Of a stretch of DNA of 64,000 nucleotides, positions 10,331 through 21,420 are shown in pieces. This DNA is from Hymenopus coronatus (Eukaryota > Arthropoda > Insecta > Mantodea > Hymenopodidae), in assembly GCA_030762935.1 (NCBI GenBank), contig CM060896.1, positions 11,112,001 to 11,176,000 on the forward strand, written 5' to 3'. How positions within the stretch are numbered: position 1 is the first letter of the stretch; the number at the start of each line of letters is the position of its first letter. The notes beneath the pieces were generated by a model. The model was not told the origin of the DNA, did not search any database, and worked only from the letters and a program-made list of their open reading frames with translations. A program made the translations under genes and the position numbers.

Positions 10331-11924
10331 ACACCAAGAATCACTTAGTAAGAGCTCATGAAATGTGTCTTGATTTTCATCCTTAAAAAAAGTTTTTAGC
10401 TGTTCTTTAGTTCGAGAAACCGGTTCAATACACGACCCCGCGACAACCACCTTACTTCTGTGCGAAGTAACAAAGAGGTATGAGCTGCATCCGTTGCGCG
10501 ACATAACTGTTCAAAAATTCTGCACTTTAAAGGTCGAGACTTCATATAGTTCACCATTTTCACAACTTGGTTAAACACTTCAGCAAAATCTTCATTACAC
10601 GCTTTCACGACTAATGCCTCTCTATGCAGAAAACAGTGAGCTATAATAATGGATGGATTTTCATTGAGAGCTCTGGCATTAAAGCCTTTAATTTTCCCAG
10701 ACATAGATGGTGCACCATCTGTACATATACCACAACAGTCTTTCCATGAAAGATCATGGTCATTGAGATAGGAATTAATAGAAACGAAAATACCATGGCC
10801 TTAGGTCGTAGTCTCCAGCGGTCTACAGAACAGAAACTGTTCACTAATATCTTTTTCATCAATATATCTGATAAAACCAAGGAGTTGTGGTTTGTCACCA
10901 ATATCGAGACTCTCATCTACTTGCAAAGCAAATGTTCTATAAGTTTTTATTTTCTCCGTGACTTGTTCGTTGATATTGCATGACATTTCAGATATCCTGC
11001 GGCTGATTGTGTTGTTGGACAGAGGAACTTTCGAAATTTGATTAGCTGCTCCTTCGCCAAGTATTGTTGAAACTATAACTTGACATGCACGGCCAATGAT
11101 TTCCTGTCCAAGAGTATGAGGTTTCTTTTTTTAGCTATCAGTTCTACTACTTTAAATGAGGCTTCAAGAGCAGTATCACCTATGGTCATTCTCTTTACCA
11201 TTCGCACAGCTGTTTTCTTCTCCCCTTCTAATATATGTGAAAAATACATTACACTTTTCTGTGACACACTAGGATGCTTTGTTGTAAGATGCCGCTTCAG
11301 TTTGCTAGGTACCATGGTCTCGTTGCTAAGTGTTTCGCCACAAACTAAACACACAGGAATAGGGTTTTCCTCGTTGTTATTCCACTTAAATCCATACGCT
11401 AAGTAACTGTCCTGGTATGTTCTTTTCTTTCGTTTGTCTTCTTTATGTGGTGAATTCGACGGTCCGGGAGAAACTGTAAGATTTGACTTCTTAAAGCAAG
11501 CAGTAGGAGCCGACTGTTCACTTTCACTGTCCTGGCGTTTACGTTTAACAATGAACTTATCCATAGCTAAACACTGTGAATCAACGCGAGGAAGACAACT
11601 GAAAGCGCCAAGCGGCGTACACTTTTATATATTCATTTGTCGAAGTCTCGGGAATGTTCGTGAGGAAGCGAGTAGTCTCGGGAATGTTCGGCAGGGTATA
11701 GCTGTAATGCCATCTGTGGGATACTAGTATAACTGAATTATTGAAATGAATCGACCACTATCAGCATCTGCCGTGCATAAGAGTAATTGATTTGACTTAT
11801 TTTATTTCAAGACCTTACAAGACTTTAGGCTTCAGTAGAAGGTGTTTTTTTGTTTTTGTTTATCTCAATATCTCGCGGCACCCCTTAGCCAAGGGTGCCG
11901 GGGCACACCGGCTGGGAACCGTTG
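10331..11924 (-). mobile_element. hAT transposon (BED-finger, ZBED5/SCAND3-like), 3'-truncated
   Basis: The 5' terminus is at 11924: on the minus strand it reads caacggttcccagccgg, a hAT-type end, followed in the plus direction by ctctagag (11925-11932), a plausible 8-bp target duplication. The other end is missing, because the coding remnant runs straight into a SINE at 10330. The untranslated 5' region is 11565-11924. The transposase is listed separately. Confidence 0.75.
10340..11564 (-). pseudogene. hAT transposase, BED finger intact, broken by two frameshifts and a stop
   Basis: The first frame (11564 down to about 11130) opens with a basic, serine-rich N-terminus and a BED zinc finger: Cys72-x2-Cys75 and His92-x4-His97 (VCLVCGETLS, LKRHLTTKHP). 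A frameshift lies in the A-run at about 11122-11132. The next frame keeps hAT core blocks (TYRTFALQVDES, ICTDGAPSMSGK, TEVRWLSRGRVLNRF). It is interrupted by an in-frame TAA near 10802 and shifts again near 10397 before FFKDENQDTFHELLLSDSW. The C-terminal dimerisation region is absent. Such proteins are cut-and-paste transposases with domesticated vertebrate relatives (ZBED5, SCAND3). This copy is dead but only moderately decayed. Confidence 0.85.
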
Positions 11925-11984
11925 CTCTAGAGACTTACCCGCTGTTGCGTTGACGAAAATCACATTTTGTGGCTGTGAGTGCAG

Positions 11985-12370
11985 GAATGGAAAATCAGAA
12001 CATTTGTAACAGCTCTAATAAGTATTTGTTACACAGATGTACAGAAAGGCATGTGAATGGAACATATCAGATACCTATTTTTCTTCTCTGGCGTTAACCT
12101 TTCCGAGATACTCTTTGTTATAGATTTGAATGTTCGAATACTTGATATCAAGTGTTCGTGCTCGTTTGCAAAGAGCCATTGCTTTTTAAGCTATCACATA
12201 GCGACACGCTCTTTAAAATCTATTTCTTGACTCTAATGTATTCTTCTTATATCTTCTATGAAGTGGGTAAAGGTGCAATGAAAGTTTATCTTAATTAACA
12301 AGACGTAAATAGAAGAATGGTTTTATGAGAAATTATGTAAAAGAGCAAGTAGAGAAACTAATATGACCGC
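11985..12370 (-). repeat. Diverged R element fragments, reverse
   Basis: One 5' end is at 11985-12078 (ggcatgtgaatggaacatat). Behind it is a strongly diverged second fragment, 12085-12370, resembling the one at 48040-48320. Both look older than the other copies. Confidence 0.55.
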
Positions 12371-12621
12371 ACAGTGATCTCCTTATGACAAACAGATTTT
12401 AAACGTATTTTCTTTGTACTTTAAGAAATCTGTAATCAACGTATTTATGTTAGCGCTTATCTTGAAGATAATAGAATTGTGGATATGCCGATGCAAGTTG
12501 CTCGTTCCTGTAGGCCAGTTCAGATCGCTTAGCAACGCTGCTTGTTGCCGCAGTAAACAAAGCAATGTCGATATTTCCATCCACAAACTGCACCAAAGTG
12601 TTAAACAAAAACTGTGCACAT

Positions 12622-12910
12622 TATATAGAAGGTATTGTATTCCACTCAAAAATTCGATACCGAGATTTCAACAGAAATATTTGTTTTGACACCCCTGAAT
12701 GCAAAATGTCTGTGTGTGTGTCTGCACAGTATAGTTCAAAAACGAAAAGACCGATATAAACTAAACCTGGTATTCAAGTTTGGTATCTTCCAAGGATGCG
12801 ACACGAAGATTTTCAAGAAAATCGTCCCATCTGCAAATACTCTTCACATGAAAAACATTTAGAAAATGTTGATTTTTCCCAAAACTGGCTCTAACAATTT
12901 TGTCATAATG
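12622..12910 (-). repeat. R element, reverse, hairpin-side fragment
   Basis: Runs from atagaaggtattgtattcc past a short TG core and the palindrome block to the ctggctctaacaattttg segment, then stops abruptly. Confidence 0.8.
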
Positions 12911-13206
12911 CACGCCTTTCCGATAGAGGCGCAGATTCTAAATATGAACCCAAAGTAATAATTTGAAAGTATAGGTGGCAGAAGCTTCAGGGTGGGGTCC
13001 CCTCCAGGCACGTGATGGCAGAGAAAGTCAAAAGTAAAGTAAGATATTGCAAAGAGATAAATGAAGGTGCACGCACGAAAGAGACGTGAATCGATATGAA
13101 AGTAAGTTACTGCTCGACTTGTGACGTTCACCTAGACCAGACCAAGTGCTGGTTTTAATTTATTCATTAAGTCCTGCTCAACTTTCTCAACAAAAGTAGA
13201 AATGAT
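12911..13206. other. Unassigned sequence
   Basis: Non-repetitive sequence between two truncated R pieces. No domain or splice-bounded exon recognised. Confidence 0.3.
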
Positions 13207-13297
13207 TTCACTATCTCTATTAGTACCTAGACAGGTATTACATTTCATCCAAAAATTCGATACCGAGATTTCAATGGAAATACACGTTTTGGGAATT
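13207..13297 (-). repeat. R element hairpin-side fragment, reverse
   Basis: Carries the catccaaaaattcgatacc and gagatttcaatggaaatac blocks only. A forward copy takes over at 13298. Confidence 0.65.
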
Positions 13298-14068
13298 GTT
13301 AAAAAGCTAATGTTTCTTTTACTTCATGCAAATCGAGAAAAAAATTAAGAGGAATAGTGTTATTGCATCGAACTAATTAGGAGGGAAATAAACCAGTGAT
13401 AGTCAAAAGCTGGCTGCTATGTGACTGATGTTCCTTTGTTTGTATGGACAGCAGTTGACAAGCTCCTGTATGAGAAAATTATAAGTTTTTTAAAGCTGAA
13501 ACCAATAGCAATGAATATCTCAAAAACGATTCACTCCACGAAAAAAGTGAATACAGCATAACTTGTGTATTTTAACGAGCTCTACATTTTCTGCTAAGTA
13601 AGTTTTTGTCTGTCCCTTACTTCGCCAGTTATGCAAAATTACGTAAAATTCATCCGGAATAAAGTAATCTATAGAGGCTATTGCCAGAAAATTCAAGATA
13701 TAATTTTTCTTTGTCAGGTAAGTATCTTTAATATACGATATTTTAATTAAAATCGTTAGAACCTTTTTGAGAAAATCAAAATGTTCGATAAATGTTCCAT
13801 GTAAAGGGTAATTGGGGGTCGGGGGATTTTCTTGAAAATCTTCTTATCCATGGAAGATACCAAACTTACATACCAAGTTTGGTATTCAACGGTCTTTTTC
13901 GTTTTTGAGCTATGCTGTCCACACGCACACGTATGCATACACGGACGTTTTTGTAAAAATGTTTTTTTTTTTATTCAGGAGGACACAAAATATATATTTC
14001 TGGTGAAATCTCAGTATCGAATTTTTGGGTGGAATGCAATACCTTCTCTATACACTGTGTATATTACG
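13298..14068 (+). repeat. R element, forward, lacking both extreme ends
   Basis: Runs from gttaaaaagctaatg to cactgtgtatattacg, where the terminal hairpin is cut in half and a reverse copy begins. Confidence 0.85.
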
Positions 14069-14784
14069 TTTATCTTCCAAGGATACGACAGGAAAATTTT
14101 CAGGGAATCCCCACCCCCACTGCTAACTACCCTTTACAGTGAAAATCTTTCGAAAGTTTTCATTTTCTCAAAAATGGCTATCTATTTTGATCAAAATACA
14201 GTCTTATTAAATTTATGTACATGGCAAATAACGTATATATCTTGAATTTTCTGGGAATAGAGGAAAATCCCCCCTCAAACTACCCTTAATGTGGAAACAT
14301 TTTCGAAAATTTTGGTTTTCTCAAAAATGGCTCTAACGATTTTGTTTAAAATACCCTATATTAAAAATATTTACTCGATAAATAAAATCCATATCTTCAA
14401 TCTTCTGGGAATAGCTTCTGAAGACCTCTTTATTCTGGATGAATTTTGCATAATTTGTAAACCGTAAGGGATAGACTAAAATTTACTTTAAAAATGTTTA
14501 TCTCGTTAAAACACACAATTTATGTCATGGGTACTTTATTTTATTCTAGGGCAGACTATTTTTGAAATATTCCTTGTTATTGGTTTTACTTTTAAAATAC
14601 TTAGAAACTTTTTACATACGGTTATCTGTGAACTCTTGGCAATGCACAGAAACGGATTCATGATGGTTTAGCCTCGTGTATTCCCTTATTTCCTTTCTGT
14701 TTACAAGAAAGCATTTCTGCTAATGTATATCTCGATTAGCATGAAGTAGATACAAGCATAAGCTTTTAAACAACAATTTATTAG
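14069..14784 (-). repeat. R element, reverse, with an internal partial duplication
   Basis: The segment from the contact block (caaactaccc) to ctgggaatag occurs twice in a row, at about 14095-14262 and 14263-14430. The second copy continues normally toward the R 5' end. Confidence 0.75.
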
Positions 14785-14985
14785 CCCGTCTGGGTGGTGT
14801 GGTGGTAGCGTGTCTGCCTCACATTCAAAAGGTCGTGAGTTCGAATCTCACTTAGGATGAGTTACCCGGGTAAGGTTTTTTTCGGGGCTTTCCCTTATCC
14901 TGAGAAGTAACTTTAAGCTCCATGGACCCCGAGATCATTTGAGCATCATTTCATTCATCGTCCGATATGACCAACCAGATTTTTA
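14785..14985 (+). mobile_element. SINE, near full length
   Basis: Head gggtggtgtggtggtagcg, B box gagttcgaatctc, body ttttcggggctttccc and tail cgtccgatatgaccaacc. It lies between two reverse R pieces. Confidence 0.85.
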
Positions 14986-15360
14986 ATTTCTCTAGCGCAT
15001 ATATATATATCTCTACAACGTACATAGTAAATACAGAAAATAATGTATTCCACCAAAAATTGTATACCGAGATTTCGGCGGAAATGTATGTTTTGAGAGC
15101 CCCTGAATCCATACAAAAAGTATTTATAAAAAAGGTCAGTGCGTCTCTCCATGAACTCAAAAGCGAAACATGCGTTAAATACCAAACTTTTAGTTTAAGT
15201 TGAATATCCCAAGGATACGATACGAAGAATTTCAAGAAAATCCGCCATCCAAACTACTCTTTATATAGAAAACATTTGGACATTTTTTATTTTCTCAAAA
15301 ATTGCTATTTTGATAAAAATACCGTGTGTTAAAGATATTTACATGAAGTGTGTTATATAT
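14986..15360 (-). repeat. R element, reverse, hairpin-side part
   Basis: Starts at a degenerate hairpin with an (AT)n patch (15000-15010) and ends at taaagatatttacatgaag. The 5' half is missing. Confidence 0.75.
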
Positions 15361-15500
15361 GTATATCATCTGCTTGGCGCGTAGTGGTGTACGGGGATGT
15401 AACCTAGAAGGCTACTTACTATTCACCATTTACCAATCGACGAGGTATTTTATCTACTGATGTGACCCGATATGACCAAGTAGATAAAGCGACTTAAAAT
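15361..15500 (+). mobile_element. SINE-like tail fragment
   Basis: Ends with gacccgatatgaccaagtag, then ataaagcgacttaaaatag. It shares the cgatatgacc tail with the other SINEs, but the preceding sequence is different, so it is either another SINE type or an eroded copy. Confidence 0.45.
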
Positions 15501-15533
15501 AGAATACATAAATTATAAAAAAATTGATGTGTT

Positions 15534-15808
15534 CCATTCACATGACTTTCTCTACATCTCTGCAACAAATTATTGTTAAAAAGCTTATGCTTCCATTTAC
15601 TTCATGCTAATATATAAAAAAAAAAAAAAAAAAAATTAGCAGAAATAGTCTTATTACTTGCTTCCTTGTGAGTAGATGCGAAATAAGGGAGTACCATAGG
15701 TTAAAGTGATAGTCAAAAGACTGAAATTCCTTTGTTTGTATAGACAGGAGTTGAGAAATTTCCCTGTGAGAAAACTATAAGTTTTTTAAAGTTGCAACAA
15801 AAAACAAG

Positions 15809-15857
<49 letters not shown>

Positions 15858-16245
15858 CCCAATAACTCCACGAGAAAAAAAAAATATATATATATAAAAC
15901 ATAAATTGTGTGTTTTAACATGCTCTACATTTTTTGAGTGGAAAGTTTTTGTCCATCTCTTTCGGTTTACCAGTTATGTAAAATTCCGTAGAATTCATCC
16001 AGAATAAAGTAGTCTTCATAGGCTATTCCCAGAAAATTCAAAATATACACTTTGTCAGGCAAATATCTTTAATATAGGATATTTTAGTCAAAATCGTTAG
16101 AGCCATTTTTGAGAAAGTAAACATTTTCAAAAATTGTAATGGGTGTTTTGGTGTTTTTTTTTTTTTTTGTTTCTCAAAATCTTCGTGTCGCATCCCTGGA
16201 AGATGCTAAACTTAAATACCAAGTTTGGTATTTTACAGACACACA

Positions 16246-16276
<31 letters not shown>

Positions 16277-16426
16277 GCGCGGACCTTTTTGTGGAAATGC
16301 TTTTTCTGGAAAGAGGGGACTTTTTTTGGATTTTTGGTGAAATCGCGGTATCGAATTTTTGGGTGGAGTGCAGTACCTTCTCTATACACTATGTACATAT
16401 ATAGTACGTATACAGAAAGTAAAAAT
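15534..16426 (+). repeat. R element, forward, full length with two microsatellites
   Basis: Begins ttgatgtgttccattcac and ends tatacagaaagtaaaaat. It has an (AAT)n run at 15811-15850 in the body, and the usual slot holds (CA)n followed by (CG)n at 16240-16281. Confidence 0.9.
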
Positions 16427-16491
16427 GCTCCACGTGATGAATTATTAATTTTATTGATACTACTATGTATTCAAAAACAAGTGCGCATATA

Positions 16492-16494
<3 letters not shown>

Positions 16495-16563
<69 letters not shown>

Positions 16564-17268
16564 CAGTGAACACGATAACTCAAAAAGGAAAACTCGGTAA
16601 CATACCAAACTTGGTATTAAAGTTTGGTATTTTCCAGGGATACGACACGAAGATTTTGAGAAAAATTCCGCACCCTAAAATACCCTTTACATGGAACTTA
16701 TTTTCAAAATTTTTTATTTTCTCAAAAAGGGCTAACGATTTTGAAAAAAAAAAATATCGTACATTAAAGATATTTTACATGACAAATAAAATGTAAAACT
16801 TGAATTTTCTGGGAATAGCCTCGGAAGAATATTTTGTTCATGAAGAATTTTACGGAATTTGGCACAACCGCTAAATCGTAAGAGATGGACACTAACTTAC
16901 CACACAAAAAATGTAAATCTCGTTAAAACATAATTTATGTTACATACATTTTTTAGTGGAGTTGATCGTTTTTGAGATATTCCTTGTTATTGGTTTCAGT
17001 TTTAAAAAATTTACACTTCTGTCATACGGGAATTTGTCAACACCTGTGCATACAAACAAAGGAACTTCAGTCACATAGCAACCAGCTTTTGACTATCAGT
17101 TTAACCTATGGTACTTCCTCAGTTCGTTTCCACTTACAAGGAAGCAAGTAATAAGACTATATCTGCTAATTTGTTCTGATTAGCATGAAGTAAACAGAAG
17201 CATAAGCTTTTTAACAATTTGTTGCAGAGATGTTGAGAAAGTCGTGTGAATGGAACACAGCAGATGTT
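16495..17268 (-). repeat. R element, reverse, starting in a long (TG)n
   Basis: A (TG)n tract of about 68 bp (16495-16562) replaces everything on the hairpin side. The copy then runs to its 5' terminus (gtcgtgtgaatggaacac). Confidence 0.85.
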
Positions 17269-17737
17269 TCAAGAAATGCCAGTCATATGAAGGCTGCTAG
17301 TTATACGGTTTTCATTTTCTCCGGCGGGGACATATAGAACTTTTTCTAAATTGTTGTTTCACTTTTTAAGGGTGGGATTGAGACACGGGTTTTGATTTAT
17401 TTAGAGGGAATGCTGGCGCATGTGGCGTTGCATTGCAGCCATTCCCGGGGACCTGGCTTCGAGTCGCGTTGTGCTGGCACGGTTGCCGGGGACTGCTGAG
17501 CCAGCCAGGGTCGGGACTTGCGTATACACGCTGCTGCCTCGAGAAGGGGATCGATGTCGAGGGGACGGCCGTGCTAGGCTGCATGCTCTCTCTCACGTGC
17601 AAGCAAATATGGTGATGGGGATCATCATCGGGTCCTGTGTGCCGGAACCCGAGCAGGACAACTCGTACAGGATTCGTCGGGTCCTTTATGGTGAGTCCTT
17701 GTTAGCCAGAGTGTTGTGTGTACACGAGGTGACAAAC
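17269..17737. other. GC-rich unassigned segment with an exon-like open frame
   Basis: From about 17340 to 17700 the base composition is clearly richer in G and C than the AT-rich surroundings. An open frame starts at 17420 (+). Within it, ttgcattgcag (AG at 17437-17438) and ATG|GTGAGT (GT at 17691) could bound an 84-codon exon, 17439-17690. The peptide (for example GSCVPEPEQDNSYRIRRVLY) is not one I recognise. It may be a captured gene fragment or a chance frame. Confidence 0.3.
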
Positions 17738-18177
17738 TCCATGAAAAATTGTGTGTTCCAAAGTGCTCTACACTTTTTGTCCATCTCTTACGGTTCGGCA
17801 GTTATACACGTTTTCAGAGGCTATTCCCAGACATTTTATTTGTCATGTAACTATATTTAATACACGATATTTTAATAAAAATCATTACAGCAATGTTTTA
17901 GAAAATCAAAATTTTAGAAACATTTTCCATGTAAAGGGTAGTTGGGGGTGGAGGGATTTTCTCAAAATCTTCGTGTCGCGTCCTTGGAAGATACTGAACT
18001 TTGAATACCAAGTTTAGTGTTTAAAGGTCTTTTCGTTTTTGAGCTATGCTGCCCACAGACACACATGGACGTTTTATTCAGGGGGTCTGAAAATATGTTT
18101 TTCCAGTGAAATCTGGGTATCGAATTTTTGGGTGCATTACAATACACTGTGTACATAGTATGTGTAGAGAAAGTAAA
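17738..18177 (+). repeat. R element, forward, 5'-truncated
   Basis: Starts at gacaaactccatgaaaaatt and ends gtagagaaagtaaaaatgg, directly followed by another forward copy. Confidence 0.8.
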
Positions 18178-18693
18178 AATGGTCAACTCTAAGAAAAAAA
18201 TGTATATGACATAAATTGTGTTTTTCAACATCTACATTTACATTTTTTATGTAGTACGATTTTGTCTGTCTCTTGCGGTTTACTAGTCATACAAAATCTA
18301 GCAAAGTTCGTCCAGAATAAAGAGGTCCTCGGAAGCTATTCCCAGAAAATTCAAGATATACATTATATTTGTCGTGTAAATATCTTTAATATACAATGTT
18401 TTAATCAAAATTTTTGGAGCCATTTTTGAAATGTTTTCCACGTAAAAGGTAATTGGGGTGGGGGGATTCTCCTCAAAATCTTCGTGTCGCATCCCTGGAA
18501 GATACTAAACTTATATACAAAGTTTGATGTTTTACGTACTTTTCGTTTTTGAGTTATCGTGACACACGGATACGGACCTTTTTCAAAAATGCTACAGGGA
18601 ACCTTAAAACGTCTATTTCCGGCGAAATCTCGAATTTTTGGTTGGAGTGCAATACTTTCTTTATAACTGAGTACATAGTACGTGTAGAGAAAG
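18178..18693 (+). repeat. R element, forward, 5'-truncated, tandem to the previous copy
   Basis: Starts at ggtcaactctaagaaaaaaa, almost the same internal point as the copy before it, and ends gtagagaaagtgaaaat. The pair looks like a head-to-tail partial tandem. Confidence 0.8.
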
Positions 18694-18954
18694 TGAAAAT
18701 GAATTCTCGGTGTGAACAAATGAAAGGCTACATCTAGATTATATGGACAAAGCCTTCTTATACACTCTTTTGTTAAAGCAATAGATTGTTTACTTGAAGT
18801 AGCACATGTTACGTCATTTCCTAATTGTACTGTAAGTATTAATGACCTCTCAAACTCTTACAGTGCTCGTTGCCATGGCAATTAATAAATGAATTTATTA
18901 ATTTACCTTGCATTCAGAATGATTAACTTACGTATCAAGTATTTGAAAAATGAT

Positions 18955-19726
18955 TATTCTTTTATCTACTTCATGCTAATCGATATAAACATTAGCAAGA
19001 TTGGTCTTATTACTTCTTCCTTGTAAGTAGAGGAGAAACAAGGGAGTACCATAGGTTAAAGTAAGACAAGTTTTAAAAGCTGGTCGCTATGTGAAACAAT
19101 GTGAGGTTCGGTTTCTATCGCTTTGCATGGTCCTGTTTGAGAAAATGTAGGTCGTTTAAGACTGAAATATATAACAAGCTTCACTCAATAATCTTATAAA
19201 TTGTGTGTTTTAACGAAATCTACAAGTTTTGTGCATTACATTTTTATTTATCACTTACTGTTTAACCGTTATGCAAAATTCTGCAAAACTCATCCAGAAT
19301 AAACAGTTTTCAGAAACTATTCCCAGAAAATTCAATATATACATTTTATTTCTCATGTAAATATATTTAATTTACGATATTTTAATCGAAAATCGTTAGA
19401 GCCATTTTTAAAAAAATCAAAATTTAAAAAAAAATGGTTTATGTAAAGGGTAGTTGGGGGTGGGGGGAATTTCTTTAACATCTTCGTGTTGCATCCTTGG
19501 AATATATTGAACTTAAATACCTAGTTTGGTATTTAATGGACTTTGGGTTTTGAGCTATGCTGCGCCCCACACACACATACAGACTTGTTCTAAAAATGTT
19601 TTATTTTTTGAATTCATAGGGTCTCTAGATATATACTTCCGTTGAAATCTCAGTATCGAAATTTTGGGTGCAATACAATCCCTTCTCTACACACTGTGTA
19701 CATATACGTGTGGAGAAAGTAAAAAT
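18955..19726 (+). repeat. R element, forward, lacking the 5' terminus
   Basis: Starts at tattcttttatctacttc and ends gtgtggagaaagtaaaaat. Confidence 0.85.
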
Positions 19727-19819
19727 GGCGCGAACTGTTTTAATTAAAATGTCTTATCGTTAAGGTAATTAAATAATGGAACTTTGTGGACCTAATCCTG
19801 TGAAGGGGACTTCATTATA

Positions 19820-20704
19820 CAGGGTTACTACAAAAGAAATAGACAACTTCAACTGCCTGTAAAACAAAAACTATTGGAGATAGCAACCTAAATATTTTGG
19901 AGGTATGTTGAGAAACTCTCAAAGTTTCGTTTGTTACTATTGGTAACGCTGTAGTGTTTCGTTTGTTGTTGCAGAAGCTGAAATGGCAGAAAATCTTGTG
20001 GAAAAGGCATATTGCGTGTTGGAGTTTGCTAGAACGCAATCAGCAACTGTTGTCCAACGACATTTTGGAACACGTTACCACAAAACGCCACCGACTAGAC
20101 AGTCAATCTACGACTGGTATAGAAAATTCGAGACAACGGATGTTTGTGCAAAGGGAAGAGCTCGGGAAGAGCAAGAGTTTCGGAAGAAAACGTTGAACGT
20201 GTTCGTTCTGTCTACATAAGAAGCCCACAGAAATCGACATCTAGGGCAAGCATGCAATTACAAATTCCCCAGCAAACTGTATGGAAAATCTTGCGGAAGC
20301 GACTGCACATGATGCCTTACAGATTACAGATGTTGCAGTTTCTGAGTGAAGAAGATAAGGTCATACGGCGTGACGTTTTCATCGACATGTTGCGACATGA
20401 TGAAGACGATGCTGGTTTTTGTGAGCGCATCATTTCATTTTTGTGGTAACGTGTTCTAAAATGTCGTTGGACAACAGTTGCTGATTGCGTTCTAGCAAAT
20501 TCCAACACGCAATATGCCTTTTCCACAGGATTTTCCGCCATTTCAGCTTCTGCAACAACAAACAAAACACTACAGCGTTACCAATAGTAACAAACGAGAC
20601 TTTGGGAGTTTCTCAACATACCTCCAAAATAATTAGGTTGCTATCTCTAATAGTTTTTGTTTTACAGGCAGTTGAAGTTGTCTATTTCTTTTGTAGTAAC
20701 CCTG
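19820..20704. mobile_element. Fold-back Tc1/mariner derivative, 267-bp inverted arms
   Basis: Left end cagggttactacaaaag, right end its reverse complement, flanked by TA at 19818-19819 and 20705-20706. The left arm 19820-20086 and the right arm 20438-20704 align by eye over their full 267 bp without indels and with about nine mismatches. The right arm is an inverted copy of the transposon's own 5' end and replaces its 3' half. Such an element could transcribe into a long hairpin RNA. Confidence 0.85.
19983..20449 (+). pseudogene. DUF4817-type Tc1/mariner transposase, N-terminal part
   Basis: The first frame starts at 19983 with MAENLVEKAYCVLEFARTQS and the helix-turn-helix block TPPTRQSIYDWYRKFE. 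After a frameshift near 20140 the second frame gives CKGKSSGRARVSEENVERVR, then SPQKSTSRASMQLQIPQQTV and WKILRKRLHMMPYRLQMLQF. These are the two DNA-binding domains and linker of the DUF4817 family common in arthropod genomes (recalled). After AGFCERIISF the frame stops at TGG-TAA, where the inverted arm begins, so the catalytic DDE core is absent. It might bind transposon ends but could not cut. Confidence 0.8.
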
Positions 20705-20719
20705 TATAATATATTGTTA

Positions 20720-21215
20720 TGAAACTTGTTGCCATGCGAAACAACTGAAAGATCGACTGCACTTTAAATGAATGACCAAGTATGGATATATTCTAGAAAT
20801 GGCTTATGTCAAAAAATATTATTTGTGTGCTGCGTTTCTTTCTATTGCTTGTGTATACCAGTTTTGCAACATTATACAAAATGCTTTGCAAATGAAATGC
20901 ACTTCAAATGTTATTCGTAGAAAATTCAAGATATACATTTTATTTGTGCTATAAATATAATGCGTGGTAAATTAATCAAAATTATTAGGCTCATTTTGGG
21001 AGAAATAAAAAAAAAATAGAAAAATATTACTGTAAATGGTAGTTTGGGGTGGAGGGATTATTTTCGAAGAAATGTTGTCTTTGGAAGCTACTAAACATAC
21101 GTAACTAATGTGTTATTAAAAAAAATGTATTTGCGGTGAAATCTGTGTAAGAAATTTCTGGTTGGAATACAATGTGTTCTGTACTTACCGTGTAAATGGT
21201 AGAGAAAGAAAAGAA
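20720..21215 (+). repeat. R element, forward, diverged
   Basis: Recognisable from gttgccatgcgaaacaactg to a weak hairpin end (ggtagagaaagaaaag). The microsatellite slot and the surrounding 100 bp are deleted near 21120. Confidence 0.7.
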
Positions 21216-21229
21216 AGTAACGTACTCTA

Positions 21230-21415
21230 GACAAAACCCGTAATTTATATCTTGTGGGTCATATTCAAGAGGTCCCGATATCGGATCCGGTAGGCTCAAT
21301 TACCTTGTCCCCCCCCCCCCTTCCTTTCTTTCTTTCATATCACGAGTAATTATAGGCTACATGGACCCTGGACTCAGCCATTTCATTCATCGTGTCATAT
21401 GACCTACGAGGTAAA
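21230..21415 (+). mobile_element. Degenerate SINE
   Basis: Keeps cattcaagaggtcccgatat (a damaged B-box region), a poly-C run at 21309-21320 and the tail ttcattcatcgtgtcatatg. An R copy starts immediately after it. Confidence 0.5.
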
Positions 21416-21420
21416 AAATC

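Noticed and set aside
17420..17860. 146-codon frame as a real gene
   Set aside because: The second half runs into an R element and the peptide is unfamiliar; reported only as an exon-like island.
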